A stretch of 64,000 bases of DNA from contig CM043959.1 in assembly GCA_014529385.2 (NCBI GenBank), forward strand, positions 7,677,026-7,741,025, in the 5' to 3' direction. Source of the stretch: Adiantum capillus-veneris (taxonomy: Eukaryota; Streptophyta; Polypodiopsida; Polypodiales; Pteridaceae). The notes under the pieces are model-generated. The model saw nothing but the letters and a program-made list of their open reading frames with translations. It was not told the origin of the DNA and ran no database searches. Numbering within the stretch: position 1 is the stretch's first letter; every line of letters starts with the position of its first letter. Position numbers and translations under genes: made by a program. Below are positions 9,540-21,417 of the stretch, piece after piece.

Positions 9540-12500
9540 ATGGTCGTCACCCGAAGCGGCATGGATACTTCGCATTCAGGTGATGAGCATGAGAGAGGCG
9601 ACGAAGGATTCTCCCCACCAAGAGATTTTTCCAACCCTACCCCTTCGCCATCTACGCCAGACCCTATGGAGGCAATGATGAAGCAAATAATGGCCATGAT
9701 GGATAAACAGGAAGACAAGCGCCTTGCTTTAGAACGCGAACGCGACGCAAGAAAAGAACTCAGGAAGGAAGAAGCGGCAGCAAGACACGCAGCATTGGAG
9801 GCCAAGCGTGAAGCTCAACGAGAGCTACGCACTCAAAAATTGCTTGCCCAAGTTCTCGTCTCGAAGATCGAACCACCCAAAGGTCATGGGAGTTCCTCTC
9901 GTGGTGCAAGCCACGACGCGGATTCCAACCATCCAGTTACAGAAAAGTTGATTTTCATTAAGTATGACGGTAAGATGGATGCTACAGTGATTCATTCTTG
10001 GTTGCATCAATTTAATGCTTATTTTGCGACAACTAAGAAGACGAGCAATAGCAAAGTTTTGACGGTAGCTATGTACCTTGCCGGTGATGCCATTAATTGG
10101 TACCACGCATGGCAAGAGGCACAGCTAGCGGCGCACCTAGAGGCAGCCGCCGATTTCACGCCCCCCTCTTTCAGTTGGGCTCATTTCCAAGACAAGCTCA
10201 GAGCGCGGTTTATGCCACCTCAGTACCTTGCACGGTTGAAAGACGATTGGCGCGCTCTAAAGCAAAATGGTATGCCGGTTATGTCTTTTTCTGATCGTGT
10301 TTTGCAGCTAGGTACTCAATTACGCATGTCGGATGAAGATCAAGTACGATGTCAAGGTACTCGACCCAATCGATCTCAACAAGGCGGTAGCGATTGCTCT
10401 CGCACAGGAGATGAAGCACAACAACGGAAAGCCTAAGGAGAACAAGACTTCCACAAGTACCTCGCAGACTCCTCACAACGGTAAGAACGGTAAGAATGGT
10501 AAGCATGATAACTCTTCTCACCAATCTTCCAACAGTATCTCATCAAAGAATTCTTCCAATGAATCTAAGGGTAAGGCTAACACAACTGCTAAACCTAAGC
10601 TTACTCCAGATGAAAAGGTAGCACAAGGAATTGTAGGAGGATACATCACGTCGGAAGAACAAAGCACTTATTCTAAGGAAGGTCGTTGTTTTCATTGTCA
10701 CATTAAGGGTCACATAAAAAGAACATGTCCTAAGCCTGAATCGAATGAATCTAAAGAACCCACAACACCCACTACATCTGTCAATGCAATGAATGATAAC
10801 ACGATTGTGCACAAAGTTTCTCAGGACCCTCCCATTGATGATTCTCTCATTAAATGTTATGGTCGTACGTCGGGGCACCGTTTTGTCATATTGTTTGACC
10901 CAGGTAGTATGCATGATGTGATCAGTTCCTCTCTTGTTGAGAGAGCCCGCCTCGAAGTTAGTCCGAGATCTCCTATCGAGGTCTTTGGCTTTCGTCCCGA
11001 TATGGACACTCTCATCACCGAGGAATGCCTTGATGTGTTATTTGCAATTCAACAGACTGCCTTCACTAGAAGATTTGTTGTTTCTCCTCTCTCAGGATGT
11101 GATATGATTTTGGACATTCGATGGTTTCGTGATAACGACGCTCTCATGGATTTTCTGACTAACACTATAACTCTCGATGCCAAAAGTGATTCTCCTATTA
11201 TCATTCATGGAGAGGACATTGCTCATTCTCCATCTCTCATTGCTAATATGCAGGACAAGATTGAAAGGATTCGGGATAAGGAGATTCTCTCAATCTCTCT
11301 TTCTCCACAGCATGACACATATGATTTGCATGATTGTGTGAAGCATGATAATGATTTGATTGACCATGATTTGCATGATGATTTATGTCACCAGCCAGTG
11401 GCAATTCCATTTTTGTTTATTTCTCTTTCTTTGGGGAATTTTGTTTGTTTTACCTTTTGGAAACACCCCTCTGGAAATCTAACTGCCCTGCATTGCATAG
11501 CCAGTGTGGAACTGTTCAGAGAGAGTCCAGGCCTGAGGGCTAAAGAGCACTAAGGTTGGACAAGGACTATAGTTAGCCAAAGTGGGGTCATTGGCCAGCC
11601 AAAGCGGAATCCTTTGCTACATAGACTACATTTCAGTTCTGGGTGTGGCTGCAGTGTACAAAGAGGGTCAGATGACTTAGAAGAATGTAATGGCAAAAAC
11701 TCCTAAATTTTAGGGACTGCTATTTTTGGATGGGAAAATGTCTTCGCGTCATTACGTGCAGTTTGACATGGGGATCATTTTGTTACTCTGTGGCCAAGTC
11801 AACACAGGCTGCAGGTGAGATATTTTTAGACCCAAGGATCTAAAGCGGGAAAATGCACAAATGAGTGACACTTGGCACTCTGAGGCCAGTTTACTACTTA
11901 AAGAGAAGGCAAAAACGTGATTTTCAGTTGTGAGCTCGTTTTTGAGTGTTGTCACAAGTGGGAGAGCTTCAATGGAGTGTTGGCTTACCCTCTATGTACA
12001 GTGAGGTGCAGGATGTCATGACTTGTATACCTCTCACTGCTCTCTCTCTCCCCTATTCTTTATGGTTATGCCCCTCTAGTGGGCTCATCAGATTGACCAA
12101 TGTACAGTTGTGTGGGTTCATGCGCGATTGCCGAGGCAAGAGCCTCTTGCACAGGTACTGGATTAGCTAGTGGCTAATCCTCCACAGATACAGGTGATTC
12201 GGAGAGGTTTCACGTGCGAAATCTCATCCGATTCAAAGTGCAAGTAGCCCTACAGGTGCGGGAGCTCGAGGTCTTGCTACAGATGCGACCGGCACGCGAA
12301 ACGGAGCCCAAAACAGTGAATTACAGCCTGCTGTGTATTTTTGCAGGTTTAGGGTTTTGGCCCTAAACGGACCCTAATACCCCCAAGAGGTTCGGGGACG
12401 CAAAGGGACCGCTGTACAGGTGATCTGGCGCATTTTCGGGGCAGAAAACAGAGAATTCAGCGTGCTGCAGATTCTCGCCAGGTTTTGCAAAGTGTCCGTA

Positions 12501-13857
12501 TGCGTCGGGAAAGTCATCTAATGCGTGGGGATACTGACTGTGAAGGGTCCTAGTACAGTTATGCTGCAGAAATCGGGCCAGAACAGAAGAAATTCAGTCC
12601 AGATTGTGCGGGGCAGCTTGTAGGGAACCACAGCTTTTATTCCCTCTTTTAAAGAATAAAGAAATACCGAAAGGAGCGCCTATTTAGGGGCCAATCTGGT
12701 GTCTGACTCGCATACAGATGCATTCTAGCATCTGTATCCCATTCCCCTCTCTTGTGTCATTATAGCACAGGTAGAATAGACGACTAATAATGGGTGAAAG
12801 CTAAATCAAGGTTTGAAGTAAAGTCTACCGCCCTTTTTGAAGTTAACAGGCCGGTTTCAATTTGCATGATCAAGATGTGATTTCTCACAAGCATGATGAG
12901 TTGCATGAAGAAGATGTGATTGTTCACAAGAATGATGTGTTAGTTGATGCTTTTTTTAGCGACGCTAACCTCGTTGTAGATTCGATCAATCACCAAGAAT
13001 CGATCTTCGCTTTCGAGTCGAGGTCCACAGATCTCCCACAAGAAAATTCGATAGATCCCGAAGAAGCGATCTTGGCTCTCGAGCCTTGGTCCAAAGAACC
13101 ATAACAGGAAGTATTATGTGTTCGCATGATTGTTACGCACGCATTATTCGAGTGTGTCATTCGTGACGGTTTCCTGTATTTTAGTCAACATTGTTATGTG
13201 ATCCCTTTTCCTAAGCATGACATACTGTATGTTGAGCACGTTTCTCTCATGGATGAGCACGAATATATGCGGATTGTTCATGAAAAGTTGAAAAGTTTGT
13301 ATGTAAGGAAGTCACATTCCATGTCGCTTCCTTGGCATGACACAGTTTCCGAAAGAGCACATGATTGTATGAGCACCAAGCATGGGCATTTCCATTGTGA
13401 TTTGCCACAGTTGATTGATTTCGATCAAACAAAAAAGATTCAAGCGCATTGTTTGCATGTGTTTGATGAACGGGTTGTCACTCCGTCTCTATGTTCATCT
13501 ACATTGCATGCACAGTCTTTAGAGAAGACAATATTTTTTTCCTTCACTTTAAATGGAATGAGGATGTTCATGGTTTTGTGTTGGAGATGGTTTCAGGAAT
13601 TTTCAGCCATGGAGATTCTTGAAGACGAAAGAAGCAGTTCTCTAGACGAAGTTGACGCAAGAAAGGAGTCACAAAAGACTTTGAGTCGATTTCGGCGCGG
13701 CCCAAAGAAGCAAGCGTTGCAGACCTTTATGAAGTTCAAGTACCGCACGACCCACACAGCAGAGTGGGCCGGCAAAGAGTCCCTTTCAGGATTCCGGATG
13801 CTGTTGGCAATCTCCCTCGACGCCATACAGTTCGGTACCAGTACCTCACTTTGAAAA
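9540..13857 (+). pseudogene. C gag-protease with unknown C-terminal region
   Basis: The frame starts at ATG 9,540 (MVVTRSG). A charged helical region (about residues 60-105) leads into a gag core (KYDGKMDATVIHSWLHQFNAYF and the following region with RFMPPQYLARLKDDW). A frameshift near 10,340 joins it to a second frame carrying LDPIDLNKAVAIALAQEM and a CCHC knuckle (CFHCHIKGHIKRTC, about 10,687). A retropepsin-like region then reads FDPGSM where D-S/T-G is expected. A His/Asp-rich stretch (LHD, KHD repeats) is interrupted by a solo LTR and resumes in frame at 12,860. One TAA follows at 13,102-13,104. The last part (13,126-13,857) is unrecognised except for a possible degenerate chromodomain near 13,690-13,790. 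No RT or integrase is present. Confidence 0.8.
11386..12859 (+). mobile_element. Solo LTR inside C
   Basis: This 1,474-bp insert begins TGTCACCAGCC and ends GGTTTCA. It is flanked by ATTTA (11,381-11,385) and ATTTG (12,860-12,864), a 4/5 target-duplication match. Removing it restores the open frame of C (GAT GAT TTR CAT GAT). Internal blocks resemble D's LTR (for example CTAAATTTTAGGGACTGCTA against CTAAAATTTAGGGAATTGCT), and near its end it has the GAAATACCGAAAGGAGCGCC tract shared with the A/B/E LTRs. It is most likely a recombination product of a related full element. Confidence 0.8.
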
Positions 13858-13865
13858 GGAGAGGA

Positions 13866-15136
13866 TGTCACGCGACACATCCCAACCCTATGTGTCCGTG
13901 GACAAGCTATACCACAGCAGGGTTCAGTCAGTCCAATCAGTTTAGATTAGCAGTGATCTGGCACTTTTGTGAGTCTATTCGTAAACCGTGCAAGCCCAGT
14001 CACTTAGCATAGATGCATATCCTCCGGTTGCACACGGCATGATCATCGGAATTCCCATCAGAATCCATTAGCATCAGTTAGGGGAATTTTCCAGTGCATT
14101 TAGCCTAATTTCCTATTTATTGGGATTTTCACTTATTATTTTTAAGTGACTTTCCTACAAAAGTAGGTAGGGCAATTTTGCTAAGTTAATATATAAGCAA
14201 ACCCAACTTAGCACTTTCTAGCAGAAGAGGCAGCAGGAGCTTCCCGCTCAACAGGTCCCTTCTCAACAGTACCCTCCAGAGCCTAGCGTTTTTGGATAAA
14301 GACCTCCGCCGGTGAGTCCTCCTGCACTACCGCGGCAACCCCAGATTTCCCGCATCTTTTCCCCCTTGCATCATCGCCAAGACCATCAGCAGAATAGCGT
14401 TTTGCTCACCTGCAGCCTGGCCTATGCAGCGTTTTTACTAACGCTAGGCCTTTGCATCAGATTAGCCAAATTCAGCCCCTTCCAGGGCAACGTTTTCAGC
14501 AGATGTTCCTCAACTTGGGCAGCGTTTTCAGCAGGTGCAATTCACCCTAAAAACGCAGCCAAAGGGAGCAGATTTTCAGCGTTTTGTTTTCAGAATCTCA
14601 GCGTTTTTGATCTGCAGTTCAGCCCCTTGGAGGAACACAGATTTTCAGCCTCAGACTCCGTAGCAGATTCCCCCCAAGAAGGTTGCAGATGGTTCCCCAT
14701 TTTCAGCCATAAAAACACAGCCCAAAACAGTCATTTTCAGCCATCGAAATAGTCCCCGAATTCAGCGATTAGAAGCCTACAGATTTCAGCCATCGAGTCG
14801 TCGTCGTCATCACCGTCGTCGTCATCGGCATAGTCCAATTGCATTAGTCCATTGCATTCGCATTGTACGCCTTAGTGCAATCAAAGTAGACCACTCTCGC
14901 CGACGAGAGTGGGGCCTTCGGAGGAGGGTTTTACAACCTCTCGGTGTCGTATCTCTTCTCTCTCCTTCTCTCAGTCTCATTCACTTGCACGCGCAATATC
15001 CACTCACTTTGTTCGTGACCATAGCACTCTCCATAAGACGGAAAGCTCTCTCTTTCCCTAAGAACTAAAAGGAACCTTGAGCAATAAAGATCACTAATCT
15101 TGAGAAAATACAACATTCATTCCGCTGCACCTAACA
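13866..15136 (+). repeat. C 3' LTR
   Basis: This 1,271-bp LTR follows the purine tract AAAAGGAGAGGA. It differs from the 5' LTR by scattered substitutions and a short duplication near 14,832-14,848 (CATTAGTCCATTGCATT). The modest divergence suggests a fairly recent insertion. Confidence 0.92.
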
Positions 15137-15813
15137 TTTTTGTTTAATTTTTGAGACCCTCTTTTTGAAGTTGCAAATGGTCGGACATTGTATGGCCAAT
15201 GTGAACGGTAGTTTCACTCGTAGACGGGAAGTTGGTCGGCACTGGAACTCATATAGTAAAAGGATGTCTACGCTCAGTTCAAAGTCATCTAGGTCCCCTC
15301 GCCGCACTTAATAAGTTGGTGGATACTATGAAATTAACTCCATAGAGGCACAGTGACAAGGTGGGGTCACCCAGAGAAAATCACCCGAGAACTGGGCTAC
15401 ATAGCATTTTTGGATGTAGTCCCAGTGGTGAAAGATGGTCATATGACCAGTGAGAGTCCAATGGAAGCATCTCCTAAAATTTAGGGAATTGCTATTTTGG
15501 GCGATGAAAACTGTTCGCGTCATTAGCTCCGGAATGACAAGAGGAACATTATATTACCAGAAGATCCAAAGCGGAGAATTAATACATAAGTGCCACTTGG
15601 CACATTTTTGGAAGTTTTTACAACTTGAGAGAGAGAAGCATTAAAACAAAACATGGGCTGCATTTTTCAGCCGTATGGTGGATTGTTGCAGGTACCAAAG
15701 CTACTGTGTGCTTGCCTACCCTCTATGTACAGTGAAGTGCAAGAACTGAAGACTTGCACAACATTCACTGCTCTCTCTCTCTCCCCTCCATGCAGCTATA
15801 GCTCCTCTCACTC
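15137..15813 (+). repeat. D 3' LTR, right piece
   Basis: This is the continuation of D's 3' LTR after element C, beginning with the second TTTTT. It is related block by block to the solo LTR at 11,386-12,859, including CCTACCCTCTATGTACAGTG (about 15,716). It stops near 15,793-15,815, where gag sequence of element A begins; AGCTCCTC is shared at the joint. The end of this LTR is missing. Confidence 0.7.
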
Positions 15814-18551
15814 AAGCGAAGAAGACAGAAAAGGCAAAAAGTGAAGCAAAAAGCAAAGCTTTGGAAAGGGCAAGAAAAAGGCAAAGAAGCCTATATCTCG
15901 CCCAGTTGTTGATAGTTCTACTCAGGACTCGTCTTCGGATAGTTCAGACTCTGACGACAGCAGCTTTTATGCAAAGAAGAAGAATTTTTATAAAGCCAAC
16001 CAGTAACACTTTCTGGAAGATAAAAGCAAGAAAGTCCGAGAGTTTAAGGAAGGTGGACAGTCAATTAAATTTGACACATTTTCTGGTTATAGAGATGCTT
16101 CGAAGGCTTTGTCTTTTGTGAAAGACCAAGAAGCCCTGATCTTGTGAAAGACCAAGAAGCCCTGATCTTCTTTGATGGAGGAGCCAAGGCCAACTTCATT
16201 TCACCTGAACTGGTGGTGCATCGGATGGGACCACTAGCAGAGGCAGTTCTAGCGGCACCGGGTAGGAACATAGCCATTACACCTATCATTGGCAAACTTC
16301 GGTTGCATTGTCAGGGGTATTTGGGGCATGAGGACTTCTACATAATGCCTTTGAAAGGTTGTGATGTCCTCTTGGGAATTCCCTGGTACCACAAGAACAA
16401 CGCCATTCTTGACTATCGGACGAAGAAAGCAACTTTGACTACAGAGAAGGGCAGAACCATTGCACTTGATGTAAAACTTAAGGACGAGTCTGTCCCTATT
16501 GTATCGGCTTCGGCCATTTCAAAATCAATGAAATCCAGTCTCTTTGTTTACTCAATCTTTTTGAAAGAGTTGAATGATGAGGATAGGACAAATATGTCTG
16601 AACTTGATAAAGAACGCCAAGATTTTCTCCACACTCATGCCGATTGCTTCTCAGAGGGCCTGCCAGACAAGTTACCACCCACCCGTCCTGAGCATCATAC
16701 CATTGATCTGATACTTGGAAGCACACCACCGAACTGGCCAGCTTACTGTGTGAGCCGAGCCTAGAACGAAGAAATTATGAACCAAGTGAAAGACCTCTTG
16801 GAAAAGGGTCTTGTCCAGCCTAGTACTTCCGTACTGCTCTTTGTATTGTTAGTTTTAAAGAAAGACGAATCTTGGAGAATGTACATCGATTATAGAGCTC
16901 TCAACAAAATCACCATCAAGAAACGATGATATACTTGACCGACTACAGAGATCCTCGTGTTTTAGCAGGATCAACTTGAAGAGCGCATATTATCAGATCC
17001 AAATCGCGTCGGGAGATGTCTACAAGACAGCCTTTCGGACGACTTTTGGGTTATTTGAGTTTTTGGTGATGCCTTTTGGCCTAACCAATGCTCCTGCGAC
17101 ATTTAACCGAATGAGGAACAGGATTTTTCGAGATTATAGACTATTTGTTGGCACTTTCTTTAACGATATCATTGTTTTCTCCAAGGATGAGGCAAAACAT
17201 AGAGAGTATCTGCTTCAGGTCTTTCAAGCATTACGAGATCACAAGTTAGTGATTAATATGAAGAAAAGTAAATTTTTCCTACCAGAGATACACTTTTTGG
17301 GACACATTGTCACATTGTCTTAGCAGCAAGAGTGCACATGGACCCGGCCAAGATAGACACTTTCCGTGATTAGCCCGATTTGAAGAATGTCCATGAAGTT
17401 ATAAGCTTCTTGGGATTGTGTTCGTACTACAGGCGGTTGATTAGAAAGTTTGCAGAGGTTGCTTTCCCTTTGCATATCTTGACACAGAAAGGAATCCCTT
17501 TCTCGTGGGGACCCACAGAGGTGACTGCCTTTCAGACTTTGAAAGAGAAATTGACTACAGGACCAGTTTTGACTTTGTCGGACTTGCAGAAGTCATTTGA
17601 AGTATATTGTGATGCTTGTGGTCATAGTCTGGGTGCGGTCTTAATGCAAGAAGGCCATGTCATTGCTTACGAGAGCCGATTGTTCTAAAGGCCGAAATTG
17701 ACAGCACAAATTTATGAGAAAGATCTTTTGGCAGTTATCCATGCTCTTACTCAGTGGGGCGGCATTACCTACTCGGAGCGGACTTTACTGTCTTTACAGA
17801 CCATCAGAGTTTACGCTACTTCTTGTCACAAAAGCAGCTATCGGAAAAGCAAATGCGGTGGGCGAACATCTTGTCACAGTTTCACTTCTAGATTGTCCAT
17901 GTGCTGGGACAGAAGAATTTGGTGGCGGATGCTTTGTCTCGGAAGCCGTTGGTTCTGGCTATTTCCGCGATACATCATAGGAGCTTCGAGGATATGGTCG
18001 ATCAGTATGCCACGGATACAGATTTTGCAAACATTTTTTCACAGATATAGGATGGGAGACAATAGCGGGATATTCCATTCAGGATGGCTACTTAATGAGG
18101 AAAACCATGTTGTACGTTACACAGCCGTTGAGGGAAAAGGTTATGACTGAATGCCATTGTCTGCCTTTTACGGGTCACCGCAGCATTGCTACCACCTTGA
18201 AAGGGGTAGAGAGATACTTCTTTTGGCTGAGACTCAAGAAGGATGTGGACGAGTCTGTGCGCAGTTGCTTGGTATGCCAGAAGGTCAAGTTTGACAAACA
18301 TAAAGCACAAGGATTGTTACAGCCTTTGCCCATCCCCACCCGCCCCTGGGAAAGTATTGCAATGGATTTCATTTTTTATCTCCCAAGAACACAGAGTGGT
18401 CACGATGGTATCTGGACTGTTATTGACAGATTTAGCAAGCAGGCTCATTTCATTCCAATGAAGAAAACAGTCAAGCCGGATCACTTAGCGAGACTGTTTG
18501 TGGCCCAGATCTTCAGATTACATGGCATGCCCGAGACGATTTTCTCTGACA

Positions 18552-19045
18552 CAAGGTTGCATCCGTATGTACGTACGGAGCCGTACAGTACGGTTCCGTA
18601 CGTACGGATAGGTAGTGTACGGTTTTTTTTTGTTCCTCCCCCCCCCTCCCCAAATTTTTTTTGTTTTTTTGTTTTTTTAGGGACATCTTTCCATTAGTAT
18701 CTATATTTTAGACATATTCAATCGAATACAAAATGGGGAGGTAGTAGCGGGATATTCCATTCGGGATGGCTACTTGATGAAAAAAACGTTGTTGTGCGTT
18801 ACACAGCCGTTGAGATTGTTTTTAGGAACCAGATTGAAGCAGTATCTAATGGATGTTTGAAGTAGTATCTAGGTCTAGACTCTATGTAGTTCCTAGTATG
18901 TATAGGCTGAAAAAGGCTAAAGTCACTATTCTTTTTGTTGTTACAAATGTTACGTACTGATCACGTACCTTAAAGGCCGATCCGTACAGAAGTACGTACC
19001 TTACGTACTGATTACGTACCGTACATTCCGTACCTTTCCACCTTG
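18552..19045. mobile_element. hAT-type MITE with captured gypsy fragment
   Basis: This 494-bp insertion is flanked by a perfect 8-bp duplication CTCTGACA (18,544-18,551 and 19,046-19,053). The left end reads CAAGGTTGCATCCGTATG and the right end, inverted, reads CAAGGTGGAAAGGTACGG. Both subterminal regions are full of GTACGTAC palindromes. About 18,715-18,813 matches the RNase H-integrase junction of this same retrotransposon family (GGGATATTCCATTCGGGATG), closer to E than to the host A. There is no transposase. The termini resemble those of the hAT element at 28,451-32,578. Confidence 0.88.
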
Positions 19046-19120
19046 CTCTGACAGGGACCCCAGATTTATGAGTTTGTATAGAAAGGCTATTTGGGAGAAC
19101 ATTGGCACGCGGTTGTAATT

Positions 19121-19490
19121 CTCGTCATCTTTCCACCCGCAGACTGAGATTGCCAATTCAGTGATACTAAATTTATTGAAGTCTTACATCTCGGATCAAA
19201 AGACTCAATGGGAAAAGTATTTACCTTTGGTGGAATTTTCCTACAACAACACGATACACTCTTCGACGGGGAAGGCACCATTTGAGATTATTGAAGGTGC
19301 TCGTCATCTTTCCATCCGCAGACTAACGGGCAATCTGAGATTGCCAATTCAGTGGTACTAGATATATTGAAGTCTTACATCTCGGATCAAAAGACTCAAT
19401 GGGAAAAGTATTTACCTTTGGTGGAATTTTCCTACAACAACACGATACACTCTTCGACGGGGAAGACACCATTTGAGATTATTGAAGGTG
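19121..19490 (+). repeat. Tandem duplication in A integrase, unit about 180-190 bp
   Basis: CTCGTCATCTTTCCA begins at 19,121 and again at 19,300. The first unit lacks 12 bp (GGGCAATCTGAG-type) relative to the second. Both encode the LLKSYISDQKTQWEKYLP block. Confidence 0.85.
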
Positions 19491-20218
19491 CTGCGAAGGT
19501 TCCACCCTTCCTAAGCACAAAAGATAAGATTTTTGAAGCCGATGAGTACACGCGAGACTTAGACATGGCTTTTGCCAAGGTCCGCGAGGCTTTGCAGAAA
19601 TCCCAGGCAAGACAGAAAAAGGCAGCAGATCGCCATCGTCGCGATTGAAATTGATGGAGAATGATTGGGTGCTCTTACGTTTTGAGAAGGCACGCCTGAG
19701 AAAGAAAAAGGGAAAGGAGAGGCTTTACCCAAAGCTTAGTATGCGATACTACGGACCTTTCCAGATCTCCGAAAAGATAAATGATATCTCCTTCCGACTG
19801 AAACTGCCAAACTCTTGGAGGAATTTTCCTACAACAACACGATACACTCTTCGACGGGGAAGGCACCATTTGAGATTATTGAAGGTGCTGCGAAGGTTCC
19901 ACCCTTCCTAAGCACAAAAGATAAGATTTTTGAAGCCGATGAGTACACGCGAGACTTAGACACAGCTTTTGCCAAGGTCCGCGAGGCTTTGCAGAAATCC
20001 CAGGCAAGACAGAAAAAGGCAACAGATCGCCATCGTCGCGATTGAAATTGATGGAGAATGATTGGGTGCTCTTACGTTTTGAGAAGGCACGCCTGAGAAA
20101 GAAAAAGGGAAAGGAGAGGCTTTACCCAAAGCTTAGTATGCGATACTACGGACCTTTCCAGATCTCCGAAAAGATAAATGATGTCTCCTTCCGACTGAAA
20201 CTGCCAAACTCTTGGAGG
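19423..20218 (+). repeat. 398-bp tandem duplication in A integrase-chromodomain region
   Basis: GAATTTTCCTACAACAACAC begins at 19,423 and 19,821. Each unit runs through the tether to the text before the chromodomain (KLPNSWR). Only the second unit continues into [13 protein letters not shown] and the chromodomain. The units differ by very few bases. Confidence 0.9.
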
Positions 20219-20506
20219 ATTCACAATGCTTTTCATGTGAGTCTCCTAAAGCCTTTTATAGGCGATGTGCCCGATGATGGGGAGCCTGATGAGCAACCCG
20301 AAGTGGAAGAAAACAAGGAGATCCTTGTTCCAGAATAGATCTTGGCACATAAGGACAGAAAGATTAAGGGTAAAGTGAGAAGGCGGTTCTTGGTTAAATT
20401 CAAGAACTATCCTCTGTATTCGATGCGAAGTGGATGGAGGAGGAGGACCTAGCAGATACTCCTCAGATTGTGAAACTTTACCTTGAAGCTTTTGGTTTAG
20501 CATAGT

Positions 20507-21111
20507 CTATTCCAAATGGAGCCCTGAATTCAGCTTGGCCGGATATTTGGTGCAGTGGGTATGCACAAGAGGGAATTTACTCCGCTCCTTTGTCAACAGA
20601 TGCCTCGAATTTTTGATACTAGAGTCACTGATGTCTCTTTGAGCTTCAGGGATACTAAGAGCTAACAGTATTCTGTTGTATGACTTTATGAAATGGAATT
20701 CCGGAAAATATGATACTGATTTGTTTGTGACTTGTTTAAGTGCAGGAACTGATAGACGAAATGACTGCAGCATTTTGATCTGAATGATCTCGATAGACAT
20801 GTTAGTCAATCGGGCATCTATGAGGTCTTGACTCGATCTAGATGAGATTGCTAATTGCATTGCCCATAAATCATGGTCTGAGATCCGAATGAATGTTGAA
20901 TGTGATTTGTCATGTGATGTCTTGTGATGTCTTGTGATGTCAAGTGATGTCCTGTGATGTCGTGTGATATGACTGTCGATTGATACATGTGCTAGATGTG
21001 TGTTCCTAGTGCGTCGGTACTAACAGTTAGTGTCTGCTAAGACAGTTTATGTCTTCTGTCTATTTTGCAGGCGTAATCGAGGGCGATTACAATGCTTTCA
21101 AGAGCGGGGTA
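20507..21111 (+). other. A 3' untranslated region with decamer repeat and purine tract
   Basis: This matches the corresponding region of E. The TGTGATGTCT decamer array (about 20,902-20,975) has about six units here. It ends in the purine tract AAGAGCGGGGTA. No gene was seen. Confidence 0.75.
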
Positions 21112-21417
21112 TGTCACAAACTGGTGACGTGGCCTGTACACACACACACTACCCCTAGGCATGGACAGTCCCCGCGGGAAAACCCCTACAGCAGTGACGT
21201 GGCAGGCCTGTCCGGAAATCACGACGCAAATTGCGATGCAGATCACGGACATCCGTACTGCTAACGTGGCAACTTTTTGCAGCATATTTTGGGCTGCTTT
21301 CTTGGCTACGCAGATTGGCTTTCTTTTGTTACGCAAGAGAATCACACACACACACACACAGCTCTTTTGCTTTATTTTTAAAAGCTTTTGATTTACCAGC
21401 TTTTGGGGCTCTGCTTT
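21112..21417 (+). repeat. A 3' LTR, left piece
   Basis: TGTCACAAACTGG begins right after the purine tract. The LTR is interrupted by element B, with GCTTT duplicated (21,413-21,417 and 27,902-27,906). It contains a CACACACA run at about 21,345-21,360. Confidence 0.85.

Larger units (their letters stand above)
7802..15136 (+). mobile_element. Non-autonomous LTR retrotransposon C (gag-protease only)
   Basis: This is a complete plus-strand LTR element of 7,335 bp. The LTRs are 7,802-9,058 and 13,866-15,136, the primer-binding site is at 9,060 and the purine tract at 13,853-13,865. A perfect 5-bp target duplication TTTTT flanks it (7,797-7,801 and 15,137-15,141). The host sequence on both sides is the 3' LTR of element D. 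The interior encodes gag, a zinc knuckle, a protease-like region and a C-terminal region of unknown function. There is no reverse transcriptase, RNase H or integrase, so it must have been moved by another element. A 1.47-kb solo LTR sits inside it. Confidence 0.9.
15816..20506 (+). pseudogene. A gag-pol remnant
   Basis: A short gag piece (lysine-rich then serine-rich, to KFDTFSGY at about 16,090) jumps by deletion into the protease (16,144-16,764), with a 26-bp direct duplication at the joint (about 16,113-16,166). The protease active site reads FFDGGAKANF. RT follows (about 16,765-17,325); its catalytic motif is FFND instead of FFDD and a few bases are lost before DDILDRLQ. RNase H is at 17,380-17,940. 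The integrase zinc region and first catalytic Asp are at 18,095-18,545. The MITE interrupts the SD|RDPRF site, and the rest of integrase follows from 19,054. Chromodomain text ends at about 20,506. Stops and frameshifts are numerous. Confidence 0.83.

Noticed and set aside
19352..20045. Two separate integrase genes
   Set aside because: They are tandem-duplicated segments of one element's pol, without independent starts or domain completeness.
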